Below, in pieces: positions 23,975 to 35,159 of a stretch of 64,000 bases of DNA. This stretch comes from Blastomyces gilchristii SLH14081 (taxonomy: Eukaryota; Ascomycota; Eurotiomycetes; Onygenales; Ajellomycetaceae): assembly GCF_000003855.2 (NCBI RefSeq), contig NW_003101681.1, positions 5,925,707 through 5,989,706 on the forward strand, given 5' to 3'. The position numbers and the translations under genes were made by a program. Below the pieces are notes generated by a model. It was not told the DNA's origin and did not search any database. It saw only the letters and a program-made list of their open reading frames with translations. The stretch's first letter is position 1, and each line of letters opens with the position of its first letter.

Positions 23975-24509
23975 TGTAATATGACAGAACTGAAGCAGTG
24001 ACTAGTCAGTAGTATAATATAGAGATAGTTATTTAAGAAGCTGTATAAGTGAGCTTGACTATCTTGCTTAAATAGCAAGCTTGTAGACTATAGAGTTATT
24101 GCAAGAATATCACAGATATGATACTTAGTATACTAAGAAGATTGTATAAGAAACACAGTAACTCTTGTATATATTTCTGTAGAAGAAAGAGATGAATAAC
24201 TGACTTCTTTAATAAGAAGTCAGCATCTAGCTATTCTATATAGATAATGAGTGAATACTCTTCTCTCATTTCACAAGTGAGAATAGCTAGAGTGATATCT
24301 TAGCAGTGTCTCACTGTTAAGAAAGAGTAATCTGCTGATCTTATATAGAAGCAGAGTTCTTATATTCATCAATTGAATCTTTCTATGATATATTCAAATG
24401 ATGTCATAGAGTGATTGAAAATCAGTTCAGACAGAATGAAATTATCCGCATGAAAGTGATGAGCTGTGTGAAACCGCAGCGGGGCCTTGACGCGGCCAGA
24501 CGCGTGATA
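23975..24509 (-). repeat. 5' LTR of Gypsy-C (carries the empty SINE site)
   Basis: 535 bp. The last ~75 bases (24438-24509) are strikingly CpG-rich (CCGCAGCGGGGCC, GACGCGGCCAGACGCG) while the rest is CpG-poor. An unoccupied SINE target is at about 24107-24125. The outer end is GTGATA followed by the target duplication ACAGT, so this LTR does not end in the usual CA/TG. Confidence 0.9.
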
Positions 24510-24514
24510 ACAGT

Positions 24515-27500
24515 GTACAATCATGAGAAGTTCCTTGTCATAGATCTCATAGTTGCATTCAGCAAGACTCAGTTTCTTAGATATAAAGATGCATGATTAT
24601 AAGACATCTTCATCATCATATTACAATATAGCTTTCTCTGTAACATAGTCAGAGAAGTCAGCTTTAACAACTGTTTTACAATTGAAGTTAAATGTTATTA
24701 GCAGAGAGATGTTAATAAACATCTTCTTTATTTATATGAATGAAGCTTCAGTGTCTGCTGATCACTGAAATACTGAGTTCTTTCTAATAAGTTCTGTAAG
24801 TGATCTCATAATATCTGAGAAGTTTCTTATAAATTGTTAATAGAAGTTGACAAATTCAATGAAGCTTCATACATCTTTCACAGTATATAAAGCTTTTCAT
24901 TCAAGAATGATGAAGACTTTCTCAGAATTTATTTAAATTCTCTTATCAGCTTCTATGATAAAACCTAGATATTTAATACTCTTGACTTTGAAGTCACACT
25001 TGTCAATATCTATTGATAGTTCTGCTTATTATAATTGTTGTAATACTCTTTGCATGTGTTCTTGATAGTCTTTTTTGAACTCATTAGTGAAGATGAGAAT
25101 GTCATTGAGATATGCAGATACAAATTCATCAAGGAAATTTCAGAGTGCTTAGTTGATATACTTCTGAAATGTACTGAGAGCATTGATCAGTTCAAAGAGT
25201 GTAACTATTTATTCAAAGAGATTATAATATGTTCAGAATACTGTAAGTCATTTATCTTCTTTGATAATACAGATTTTATAAAATGCAGTGATAATATCTA
25301 GTTTTATAAATCATCAAGCTTGTCTGATGTGAGCTAGGATTTCATTGATAAGAGATAAAGAATAGCAGTTCTTCTTGATTAATCTATTCAATTCTCAATA
25401 GTTCACACAGAATCAGAGTTCTTTATCTGATTTCTTTGCAAAGAGAATAGAAGCTGCAGCAGAGAAGTTACTGATATATATGAATTTCTTATTCAACAGA
25501 TTATTAAGTGTCTTCTGAAGAAGAAGAAGTTCATCTTGAGACATGTTATAAAGAGAGTCTTATAATGATTCAGAGTCTTTGCTATTCTTCTTTTTCAACT
25601 TGATACTGTAATTCACTTCTGAACCTTGTAAGAGAGGTAGATTTGTAGTAATATTATCTTATCAGAAGACATCTAGATATTCATGCTATTATTAAGAGAG
25701 TTTCATACAAGAATCTGTTATTGTAATACAGGATAACTTTTTTAAAGTCTTTTTAATATCAGTCAGACTGATATAATAGATTGATATATAATTCTGCTAT
25801 TGATAATTCTTTCAGTGACTTCTTTTTCTGAGTGTTTTGTAGATGTTGACAGAGATCTGTGTCAGATTCATAGTCTTGTGAATATCATCTTCATGAACTC
25901 TATCATTGTTAGAGAATATTAAGCTTTTGTTTTAAGTGTTCATCAAGATATCTTGTTCAGATAGTCAGATCAGTTCTAACATAACATTATAATCAAGATT
26001 ATCAATTTCATATATATAAACATCTTCACATTGATATTCTCTGACATCTATGTTCAACTTTATTATGTAACAGGTACAAATGTCTTTTGAGTCATCAAAT
26101 TCTGTGAGAAGTCAGGGTTTTGATAAGAGAATACACTGAAGATTGTAATATCTTATAACTGAAGATTTTATCATTGCATAGTGATATAGATCACTGTCTA
26201 TCATGACTTTCATATTATACATGTTATTAATCACAGTAGATACAAGAATTGCATTTATTATCATTTTCTCTTTAAATTATTATCATTCAATCTCTTTGAG
26301 CTTCTGTTTGTAAATTTGAATAGAAGTTAATCTTTTCTCTGTTTCATCAGAGCATTCTCATAGTTATTCTCTGAATCTTCTTTCAATTCAATGTGATTAA
26401 TGTGAACAGATGTTGATTCATTCTTTGAGTGAGAAGATATATAGACTGATCAGTAGTTAAAAGTAATATACTCTGATCAGTTATAGTTGATACACACTTC
26501 ACATTGACATTGACTGATGACTTCTTCAGAAGTGATCTCAGAAACTCAGAAGTCTATTTAGATAATGAAGACTCTTACTTATATATAGATATTCAAGTCT
26601 ACTCAATTCATAACATCTGCATCATTGTTATTCTTCAGTACAGATGTATAAGTGACTGAAGTGTAATATCTTCTGCTACTATTCTATATACTCTTGAGCT
26701 TGATAAGACAGTTATTCAATGTTCAGAGCTGTGTATAGAAGTCTTTATAAGTCTGGTCTTCATCTACACTTATAAGAGTCTGCAAGAGTTTGAAAGTCAA
26801 TATCTTCTTAAGCATGTTAATCTTCATTCAATCTTCTCAAGATTGATCACCTACTTCTAGAATCTTGATGTTGAAGTCAGAGATAAATGTTGTAGAAGAA
26901 GTGTTTCTCTGTCAGAAGCTCTGTAATTAATTTAACACTTTCTATTATATAGCAGTGTCTTGAAACAGAATATCAAGATGTTTGATGATATTATCAGATA
27001 TTTGCAACACTGATTCACATACTTTTATTCATAAATGAAACTTCTGCTTTACGTGATTCTTTAATTATTCATTGATATATTAATCTTGATTGATTAATAA
27101 ACTGATAATATCTTCATCTATACTCAGTTTTACAAGCATTTTCATTCTTCATGATAAGTAGAGAGTGAGATCAGAAGTATTGAAATATATAGAAGTACTT
27201 CAGTATTTCTTCAGTACTTTTATATTCAATTCTGTAGATGTTGAAATTGTATAAGTTAATTATTGAATCTCTCTGTATTAAAGTTGTTAAGTTGCATGCA
27301 TATCAGCTATTTATTATTGTTATAATTTCAATATTACTCAGAGTCACTGTAATATTATATCTATACTCACATTTGAGAGTTCTATATTATTGTTAGACAT
27401 GATTATATTGATTGTTAAATATGTAATTATATGAATATCTCATATATCTGAGATTAGAACTCTCAGATCTTTCACTGATATTCTCTTTATAAAATCTTAT

Positions 27501-27681
27501 TATAAGGCTAGAATGACTGATAAGTAAGCTTCTGTGTAAGAACTGAGTGTCTGTTTAACTGTGTTTCTCTTTCTTACATATTGTTATGTGTTCAGATATC
27601 TCTCAATGAATAATCATTTCTAATGAGAAGATAATGTGTGAATAATTATTTCTAATAAGAAGATAATGAATGTTTTTCTAG
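24515..27681 (-). pseudogene. B1 gag and proximal pol remnant
   Basis: Minus strand, colinear with 44984-48230 of the complete Gypsy-B. The leader holds a duplicated ATTCATTATCTTCTYATTAG-like motif (about 27600-27675). Gag is at about 26350-27160, protease at about 26180-26320, RT at about 25000-25620, and the start of RNase H runs up to 24515. Plus-strand ORFs at 24411-24596 and 25050-25301 are antisense shadows. All frames are broken. Confidence 0.75.
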
Positions 27682-28045
27682 TATTAGAGGCCTACACTGA
27701 ATAGATCAGTATAATATTAATAGGTCTTATATAACAAAGAGAAAAATGTTAGAGAAGAAAAGAAAGAGAAAGTGTGAGAATCAGCAATTAAAGTAAATAT
27801 TTATATGTGTATGTGATGATGTACACAGTGAGGCTTCAGAGTGAAAGAATCTATACATGTTCATAGCAGCTGAGAATTGATGATTGAGAATGACTGAGAA
27901 TCGGAGTGTACTTGTTCGTGGCGGTTGAGGATCAGTGATCAAGAATGGCTGAGAATCGGAGTGTACGCATTCAAGAATGAAGTGGTTGAAATCTGTGAAG
28001 TGTAATGAAATAGTCTATATGATTGATCGGGCGCAGCCCGCCACA
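27682..28045 (-). repeat. 5' LTR of B1 with 55-bp tandem duplication
   Basis: 364 bp, with two tandem 55-bp units at 27858-27912 and 27913-27967. The 309-bp LTRs of Gypsy-B at 44675 and 50048 have a single unit; the length difference is exactly 55. The outer terminus CGGGCGCAGCCCGCCACA retains CpG. Confidence 0.92.
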
Positions 28046-28922
28046 CTCTGTATTGATATAATCATTGACAAAGTCTTCTATTTTGAGATATAAATAACCA
28101 GTTCCTCTACATTCTGCTGATAAATATTATTATATAGAAACAGACTTATAATCTCTATAATATCAAGACTCTGAAGAGGAAAAGTCTTGATAGAGAGTAT
28201 ATAGTAGTGTATATCTTAGCAGTTTCTATGTCATTCTTCTGCAGCAGGTATTGTAAAAAAAAGATCTTAGAAATAGTTTTTTACTTCTCTTGAAAAAGTA
28301 AGATATTTTTCTCTGAGTTTTACACAATATTCTTACAAAGAATTAAAAACAGAGTTGTTTTCTGTCATAATTTCACATTCTTTTAAGTAAGAATTACTTT
28401 TTCAGTGACTGAAGAGCTTTTATTAATACTTAATTCTTTTTTATACTCTTTATTAACTGATTTGAGTTGCACACTTGTTGTGTGAGAAGAATTGAATGAT
28501 TTAGAATAAAATTGAATAGTTTTAATCAATTTCTCTGTAAAAAATTGATTTATTTTTTGTCAGTTTTTCTCTTAAAAACTGTCATATTATCTGATTTATT
28601 ATCAATTGATATCATACTTTTCCTCACTGTATTCTAAGAAAGAGATTGTAAAGATTTTATTAATTTATCTTAAAAATCAATTTTAGTTTATTAGATTCTC
28701 TTTAAAAATCTAATCTAGTTACTGAACTAGTGTGAAAAAAATTAGGTATTTTATACATAAAAGTCTTTTATTCTTCTTTTGAAACAGTCTGACCAACTTT
28801 TCAATTGAAAACAGACTTAGAAATCTCTTAATTGAAACAGTCTGATCAACTTTTCAATTCAAAAGAGTTTAATAAATATCTCAATTGAATCAGTCTGATT
28901 AACTTTTCATTGAGTAAGAAAA

Positions 28923-30236
28923 ATGAGTTCAAAAGTACACTCAGTTAATGTGAAAAAAGATGCTTTCTCAAATACTATTCCTGAGATTGAAATTCTGAAG
29001 AGAAGAAAGAAAGAAGAAATAGAGAAATAACAAGTTCTTGAAATACAGAAACTTGAAAAAGTAAGCAAGATTCTTGAAAAGCAGTATCTGAGTGAGATAA
29101 ATGAAGAAGTTCTGTTAATTCTTCATACTCAGACTAGACAACTACAGAAAGTGATCAAGTTCAAACTTGGAATTTCAAACACAGTTCTAAAAACTTTGAA
29201 AATTTCTAATCTAATCACTGACTCTTCAGTTTACTCTCTTTCTTTTCTACTTCTTCTTCTCTTCTTCTTTAAATCAGAAGAAAATATATACTCAAGCAGC
29301 TGAATCTGCTGTCTCTAAACCTGCTCAAAATCCTGAGAAACTGAGAAGAATACTGCTCATACTTTTATTGATAAAAGAGTGAAGAAAAAAATGTAAAAAG
29401 AGAAAAATCTTCAAATCTTCAGAAATAGAAGACTTATTCTCAAAGTCTCAAATCAGAACATCTTACAGAGAAATAAGCTAAACTTAAATCTTATTTTCAG
29501 AATTAGAAATGAAATCAATCAGCAGTTCTTTTCTCAGTTAATAACTGATATTAAAGTTCAAAAATCAGTTATAGCTTTAATTAAGTCATTCTTCTTTGAA
29601 AACTTCATCATTCTGATCACAATGTCTGAATTCAGTGCAGAATTCCTTATTCAGAATGAGAATCTCTGAAAATCAGCAGTAGAATCTCTGTTAAACATAA
29701 TAATTCTATCTGAGAGAGATGAAAAGTGAGATAAATTCATTCTTTATAATATTTCAGTTGAAATCTTTGACTGTGAAAAAGAAATGCTGCTTTTCAAAAA
29801 TGAATTAAAAGAATACAATTCTATTCAACTTAGAAAAGAGCCTGTATAACTTAATTTAATTAAGTTCAGACAGAGTAGAAGAAATGTCTCTGTTCTAGTA
29901 TATATAAAGATACTTAAACAATCAAGAATCTCTGAAGTAAGAGTAGCAGGTTTGAAAATGAGAGTTTATGAATATAAAGACTCAAGAATGAATCTCAAAG
30001 CTCAAACACAGTGTTCAAACTGTCAAAGATATGAATACTTTACAATCTCTTATTTCAGAGACTCAAAATGCGCATTCTATGCTAGAGATTATAAAACTAG
30101 TAAGCATAAATGTGAAACATGCTTAAAAAGAGATGAAATATATCAACATACTCTGCTTAAGTGCTCAAATTATAAAGAAAAACATGCATCTAGCTTAAAA
30201 GAATGTGTATTTACTTCAAGAACTCAGAAGAATTGA
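28923..30236 (+). pseudogene. LINE-A ORF1 (Gag-like, zinc-knuckle) remnant
   Basis: ATG at 28923 starts MSSKVHSVNVKKDAFSNTIP, followed by a Lys/Glu-rich probable coiled coil (about residues 20-60). The C-terminal part (29952-30236) has a Tad-type series of knuckles: QCSNCQRYEYFTISYF, KCAFYARDYKTSKHKCETC and LLKCSNYKEKHASSLKEC. Several Cys and His are retained and others are mutated to Tyr. ORF1 proteins of this clade bind LINE RNA. TGA, TAA and TAG stops interrupt it, and a possible frameshift lies near 29280-29340. Confidence 0.82.
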
Positions 30237-30519
30237 AGAAAAGATAAAGCTTAAAGTGAATCTAAAACTGAAGAGAAAAGTCAAGCTAGTAAATCTATAA
30301 CTGTAAGCTTAAAAAGAATAAATTCTCAACTATCTAGATCTTCAAACTTCAATTCTTCAGCTAAGTATAAATAGAATTTGAATTCTCAAACTTCTGTTAA
30401 GATTAGAGAATTAAGAAATAACTCTGATAATAAACTAGATATAATACAAGCAGTTGAGATTTCTACTTTTCAAAATAGTTATAATCTACTATCTGATAAT
30501 AGTGATTAAATTCTACTCT

Positions 30520-31914
30520 ATCTCTACTCTCTTTTAGTATGAATATACAACAAAAATAATAAAAAAAGTTTAAAAACTCTTCAAAAATCACATTTATTTA
30601 AAATAATGTGAATAGAAACTTAAATTGTATTTATTCTTGTCTTCAGATTATATTTGAATCAAAAGTTAACTTTATACTTCTTCAAGAACTAAACTTTGAT
30701 ACTGAGTAAAAGTACATCATTTCTTATTTAAGCTATTACTGCTTGCTTTCTGAAAAATCTGAGATAAAATCAAGAGTAGTAATCTATAAGAGAAAAAGAT
30801 TAAGATATTAATTTAATTTGAGATTTGATATCATATCTGACTCTGATATTCTAGTGAGTGATATTATAGATAAAGAGAATAAGTTTGATACTATTCAACT
30901 TATAAATATCTATAATGAAAAGTCATTGAAAGAAAATAATAATATCTGAATAATTGATAGAGAATTTTTAAATATAACTGTCTTAAAAAACTCTATAATT
31001 GTAGAAGACTTCAATACACATCATCTCTGATAAAACTCAGAGTGTATAAGAGCAGTAAGAGTAGATAAACTGATTAAATAAACTTTTGAGCATTTAATAG
31101 ATTTAGTTAACAAGTCTGATCAATAAACATTCTTTAGAAAAGATATGAAACAGAAATCTATTATAGATCTAACTTTCATATCATAAAATCAAATTGAAAA
31201 AAGACTTATAAACTAATTTATTGATTCAAATGAAATCTCAGAATTGAGTTATGAGATCATTCAATTTGATATTAAACTGAGTAAAAAATAAAGAAGTGAA
31301 AATCCTCTTCTCTATAATCAGTATAACTTTGAAAAAGCTGATTGAAAAGCAGTTAAAGAAAGAGTAAAATAGCTGAAATCTGAAAGACAGAGTGAGCTCT
31401 ATTGAAATCAAAGTCAAGATATCTCAAATGAAATGCTTAAGAATAGAGTAAAGCTGATTACATCTATTCTTCTAATAAGTATTGAAGAAAATATTTCAAA
31501 GAAAAAGTCTTCTGAGTATTTCAAATCTTGATGAAATGAGAATATCACTTCTAAAAGAAAGCAATTAGTCACTGCTAAAAGAGATTGAAAGAATAACTTA
31601 ATATCTGATAAAGAGTTCAAAGCTATTTGAAATGAATATTTTTCAGATATTGAAAGAGTTAAAATAGATTACTGAAACAAATTTCTTAAAGAAGCATAAG
31701 AAAAAGAAGTCTTTAAAGCCTTTAACTGTACTAAAACAAGAAGTGTAGTAAAGCTTTCAACTTTAGAATATAAATTTCAGAATAAATTGTATACAGCAAA
31801 CTCATTTAAGAAAAAATGTCAAGCTTTTATAAGAATTCTCTTTCAAAACTCATCACATTTAGAAGAGAAGAATATATCATTTCATAAATATATTGATAAA
31901 AATAACTGAGAATG
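30520..31914 (+). pseudogene. LINE-A ORF2, endonuclease portion
   Basis: The plus-strand frame reads as an exonuclease-endonuclease-phosphatase domain. Recognisable parts are SRVVIYKRKRLRYQF, the NIYNEKS block, IIVEDFNTHHL (catalytic G-D-F-N with Gly now Glu) and KSIIDLTFIS (the S-x-I-D-x-x-F end motif). The domain nicks target DNA to prime reverse transcription. The remainder of ORF2 lies at 57049-59610, after the LINE-C insertion. Many stops. Confidence 0.8.
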
Positions 31915-31927
31915 ATCTGAGCTTACA
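31915..31927 (+). repeat. Target-site duplication of LINE-C (left copy)
   Basis: ATCTGAGCTTACA, perfectly repeated at 57036-57048. It proves that 28046-31927 and 57049-59982 were one element before LINE-C inserted. Confidence 0.9.
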
Positions 31928-33609
31928 CACCACGAACTCGCTCGATTTTTCGAATAAGAACCCGCCGATAGATTCATTGAAAAGCCCTCGGTCATACAAG
32001 CATTTTGACCCTATCGCCGACCGCATACCCCGTGTGGTGGTGGAGTTATCCAGCCAAATATGAACCAGATATTGTTCAAAACTCCTGTGTGGGATTATCC
32101 CTCATTCTCCCCTATCACACTACAACCCCGGGCCAAATTGCTATACAACTTGTAAGATGAAGAGACCTAGTCATATGCATCAATCTTCTTGATTTTGGAA
32201 GATCTCTGATCTGTAATTGTGGAGATATCTGAGAAGTGATCTTCATGAAAACCCTGTCCATCTTTGATGTTTTAAAACATCAACACCAAGTCTCACTCTC
32301 ATACTGTCCTTCTCAATCTGGCCCATTTCTGGCAGAAAAATATAAGAAGATATCTCAGTGATAATATTAAGTACATAATTAACAGACACTTCTGAAGTGC
32401 AATCTTCACAGTCTGTCTTCAGTGTATCTAGACATTAACATCAAGTCTCACTCTTATACTATTCCTCTCAATCTGACTCATTCTCAGCAGAATAATACAA
32501 AAAGATACCTCAGTAACAGTATTCAATATATAATCAGCAGATAATGAGTCAACAGAACAAGTTAACAGCATATTAACAACTATAAATTCAGTATATCTCA
32601 AGATCTGACTGAGTCTTTGATCTCTGTATAGTGAGATATATTAAATCTAGTTTTAATATCTCAATATTCAATAGATTCTGTAAGAGATTAAGCACAGCAA
32701 CACTAGATTTCTGTTGAATTTGAGAATTAACTCTATATTAATATAATCATTGACAAAGTCTTCTATTTTAAGATATAAATAATCAGTTTCTCTATATTCT
32801 GCTGACAATATTTATATTATTATATAGAAACAGACTTATATTCTCTATAATATCAAGACTCTGAAGAGAGAAAGTCTTAATAGAGAGTATACAGTAGTGT
32901 ATATCTTAGCAGTTTCTATTTCATTCTTCTGCAGCAGTTAATGTAAAAAAAAAAAATCTTAGAAATAGTTTTTTACTTCTCTTGAAAAAGTAAGATGTTT
33001 TTCTCTGAGTTTTATACAATATTCTTACAAAGAATTAAAAATAAAGCTGTTTTCTGTTATAATTTTATATTCTTTTAAGTAAGAATTACTTTTTCAGTGA
33101 CTGAAGAGCTTTTATTAATACTTAATTCTTTTTTATACTCTTTATTAACTGATTTGAGTTGTACACTTGTTGTGTGAGAAGAATTGAATAATTTAGAATA
33201 AAATTGAATAGTTTTAATCAATTTCTCTGTAAAAAATTAATTTATTTTTTATCAGCTTTTCTCTCAAAAACTGTTATATTATCTGATTTATTATCAATTG
33301 ATATCATACTTTTTCTCACTGTATTTTAAGAAAGAGATTGTAAAGATTTTATTGATTTATCTTAAAAATCAATTTTAGTTTAATAAATTCTCTTCAAAAA
33401 TCTAATCTAGTTACTGAACTAGTGTGAAAAAAATCAGATGTTTTATATATAAAAGTCTTTTATTCTTCTTTTGAAACAGTCTAATCAACTTTTCAATTGA
33501 AAATAGACTTAGAAACCTCTTAATTGAAACAGTCTGATCAACTTTTCAAAAGAGTTTAATACATATCTCAATTGAAACAGTCTGATCAACTTTTCATTGA
33601 GTAAGAATA

Positions 33610-34945
33610 ATAAGTTCAAAAATACACTCAGTTGATGTGAAAAAAGATGCTTTCTCAAATGCTATTTCTGAGATTGAAATTCTGAAGAGAAGAAAGAAAG
33701 AAGAAATAGAGAAACAACAAGTTCTTGAAATACAGAAACTTGAAAAAGTAAGTAAGATTCTTAGAAAGCAGTGTCTGAGTGAGATGAATGAAGAAGTTCT
33801 GTTAATTCTTCATACTCAGACTAGACAACTACAGAAGATGATCAAGTTCAAACTTGGAATTTCAAACACAGTTTAAAAAACATTGAAAATTTCTAGTATA
33901 ATCACTGACTTCTCATCTTACTCTTCTTTCTCTTTTTCTACTTCATCTTCTTCTTTGAATCAGAAGAAAATATATTCTTAAGCAGCTGAATCTGCTGTCT
34001 CTAAACCTGCTATCTCAAAACATGCTTAAAATTCTGAGAAAACTGAGAAGAATAATGCTCATACTTCTATTCATAGAAAAGTAAAGAAAAAAATGCAAAA
34101 GAAGAAAAACTTTCAAATCTTCAGAAATAGAAGACTTATTCTCAAAGTCTCAAATCAGAATATCTTACAAAGGAACAAGCTAAACTTAAATCTCATTTTC
34201 AGAATCAGAAATGAAATTAATCAGCAGTTCTTTTCTCAGTTAATAACTGATATTAAAGTTCAAAAATCAGTTATAGCTTCAATTGAGTTATTCTTCTTTG
34301 AAAACTCTATCATTCTGACTACAATGTCTGAATTCAGTGCAGAATTTCTTATTCAGAATGAGAATCTCTGAAAATCAGCAGTAGAATCTTTGTTAAACAT
34401 AATAATTCTATCTGAGAGAGATGAAAAGTGAGATAAATTCATTCTTCATGATATTTCAGTTGAAATTTTTGACTGTGAAGAAGAAATGCTACTTCTCAAA
34501 AATGAATTAGAAGAATACATTATACAACTCTATTCAACTGAGAAAAGAGCCTGTATAACTAAATTCAATTGAGTTCAGATAAAACAGAAGAAATGTCTCT
34601 GTTCTAGTATATATAAAAACACTTGAACAGTCAAAGATCTCTGAAGTAAGAGTAGCAGGTTTGAAAATGAGAGTTCATAAATACAAAGATTCAAGAATGA
34701 ATCTCAAAGCTCAAACACAGTGTTCAAACTGTCAAAGATATGAATACTTTACAATCTTCTATTTCAGAGACTTAAAATGTGCATTCTGTATCAGAGATCA
34801 TAAAACTAGTGAGCATAAATATGAAACATGCTTAAAAAGAGATGAAATATATCAACACACTCTGCTTAAATACTCTAATTGCAAAGAAAAACATGCATCT
34901 AACTCAAAAGAATGTATATTTGCTTCAAGAACTCAAACGAACTGA
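33610..34945 (+). pseudogene. LINE-C ORF1 (Gag-like) remnant, start codon lost
   Basis: Homologous to LINE-A ORF1, but the start ATG has become ATA. Open pieces are at 33637-33876 (coiled-coil N-terminus), 34093-34371 and 34661-34945. The last has the zinc-knuckle cluster (CSNCQRYEYF, KCAFCIRDHKTSEHKYETC, CKEKHASNSKEC), with one Cys of the third finger and one of the second mutated to Tyr. An RNA-binding role is expected for the family. Interrupted by stops. Confidence 0.8.
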
Positions 34946-35141
34946 AGAAAAGATAAAGCTCAAAGCAAATCTAGAACTGAAGAGAATAGTTAAGTCAGTA
35001 AACTTATCACTGTAAGCTTAAAAAGAAGAAACTCTTAACTATCTAAATCTTCAAACTTCAATTCTTCAGCTAAATGTAAACAGACTTTGAATTCTTAAAC
35101 TTCTATTAAGATTAGAGAATTGAGAAATGACTCTGATGATA

Positions 35142-35159
35142 AACTAGATATAATGTAAG
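35142..35159 (+). repeat. Target-site duplication of LINE-B (left copy)
   Basis: AACTAGATATAATGTAAG, identical to 38647-38664. One or two 5' bases may belong to the AAT tail. Confidence 0.92.

Larger units (their letters stand above)
9337..24509 (-). mobile_element. Gypsy-C, Ty3/Gypsy LTR retrotransposon with nested SINE, MITE and Gypsy-D
   Basis: The LTRs are at 9337-10256 (including a 385-bp SINE insertion) and 23975-24509 (535 bp). The target duplication ACAGT (9332-9336 and 24510-24514) lies in B1 RNase H; the undisturbed site is seen in Gypsy-B near 48200. Coding is on the minus strand: gag (23150-23930), a decayed zinc knuckle (about 23010), protease, RT, RNase H (about 21000-21450), the Gypsy-D insertion, then the integrase core (12573-13200), the MITE, and a long region before the 3' LTR. 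A polypyrimidine run at 10258-10268 (purine on the minus strand) is the likely polypurine tract and agrees with the minus orientation. Confidence 0.9.
7141..28045 (-). mobile_element. B1: Gypsy-B-family LTR retrotransposon, long-LTR subtype, carrying nested insertions
   Basis: This is a complete minus-strand element spanning 20.9 kb because Gypsy-C and its passengers sit inside. Both LTRs are 364 bp (7141-7504 and 27682-28045), and the target duplication is CTCTG (7136-7140 and 28046-28050) in the LINE-A 5' UTR. Internal sequence is colinear with the complete Gypsy-B at 44675-50356: gag and protease at the right, then RT. It is interrupted in RNase H by Gypsy-C (9337-24509, duplication ACAGT), then integrase and chromodomain at the left. 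Coding capacity is destroyed. Confidence 0.93.
28046..31927 (+). mobile_element. LINE-A, middle segment (5' UTR end, ORF1, ORF2 start)
   Basis: LINE-A resumes after B1 at the CTCTG duplication and is colinear with LINE-C 32735 onward. It holds the end of the 5' UTR, ORF1 and the endonuclease part of ORF2, and is broken at 31927 by LINE-C; the 13-bp target duplication ATCTGAGCTTACA is at 31915-31927 and 57036-57048. Confidence 0.88.
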
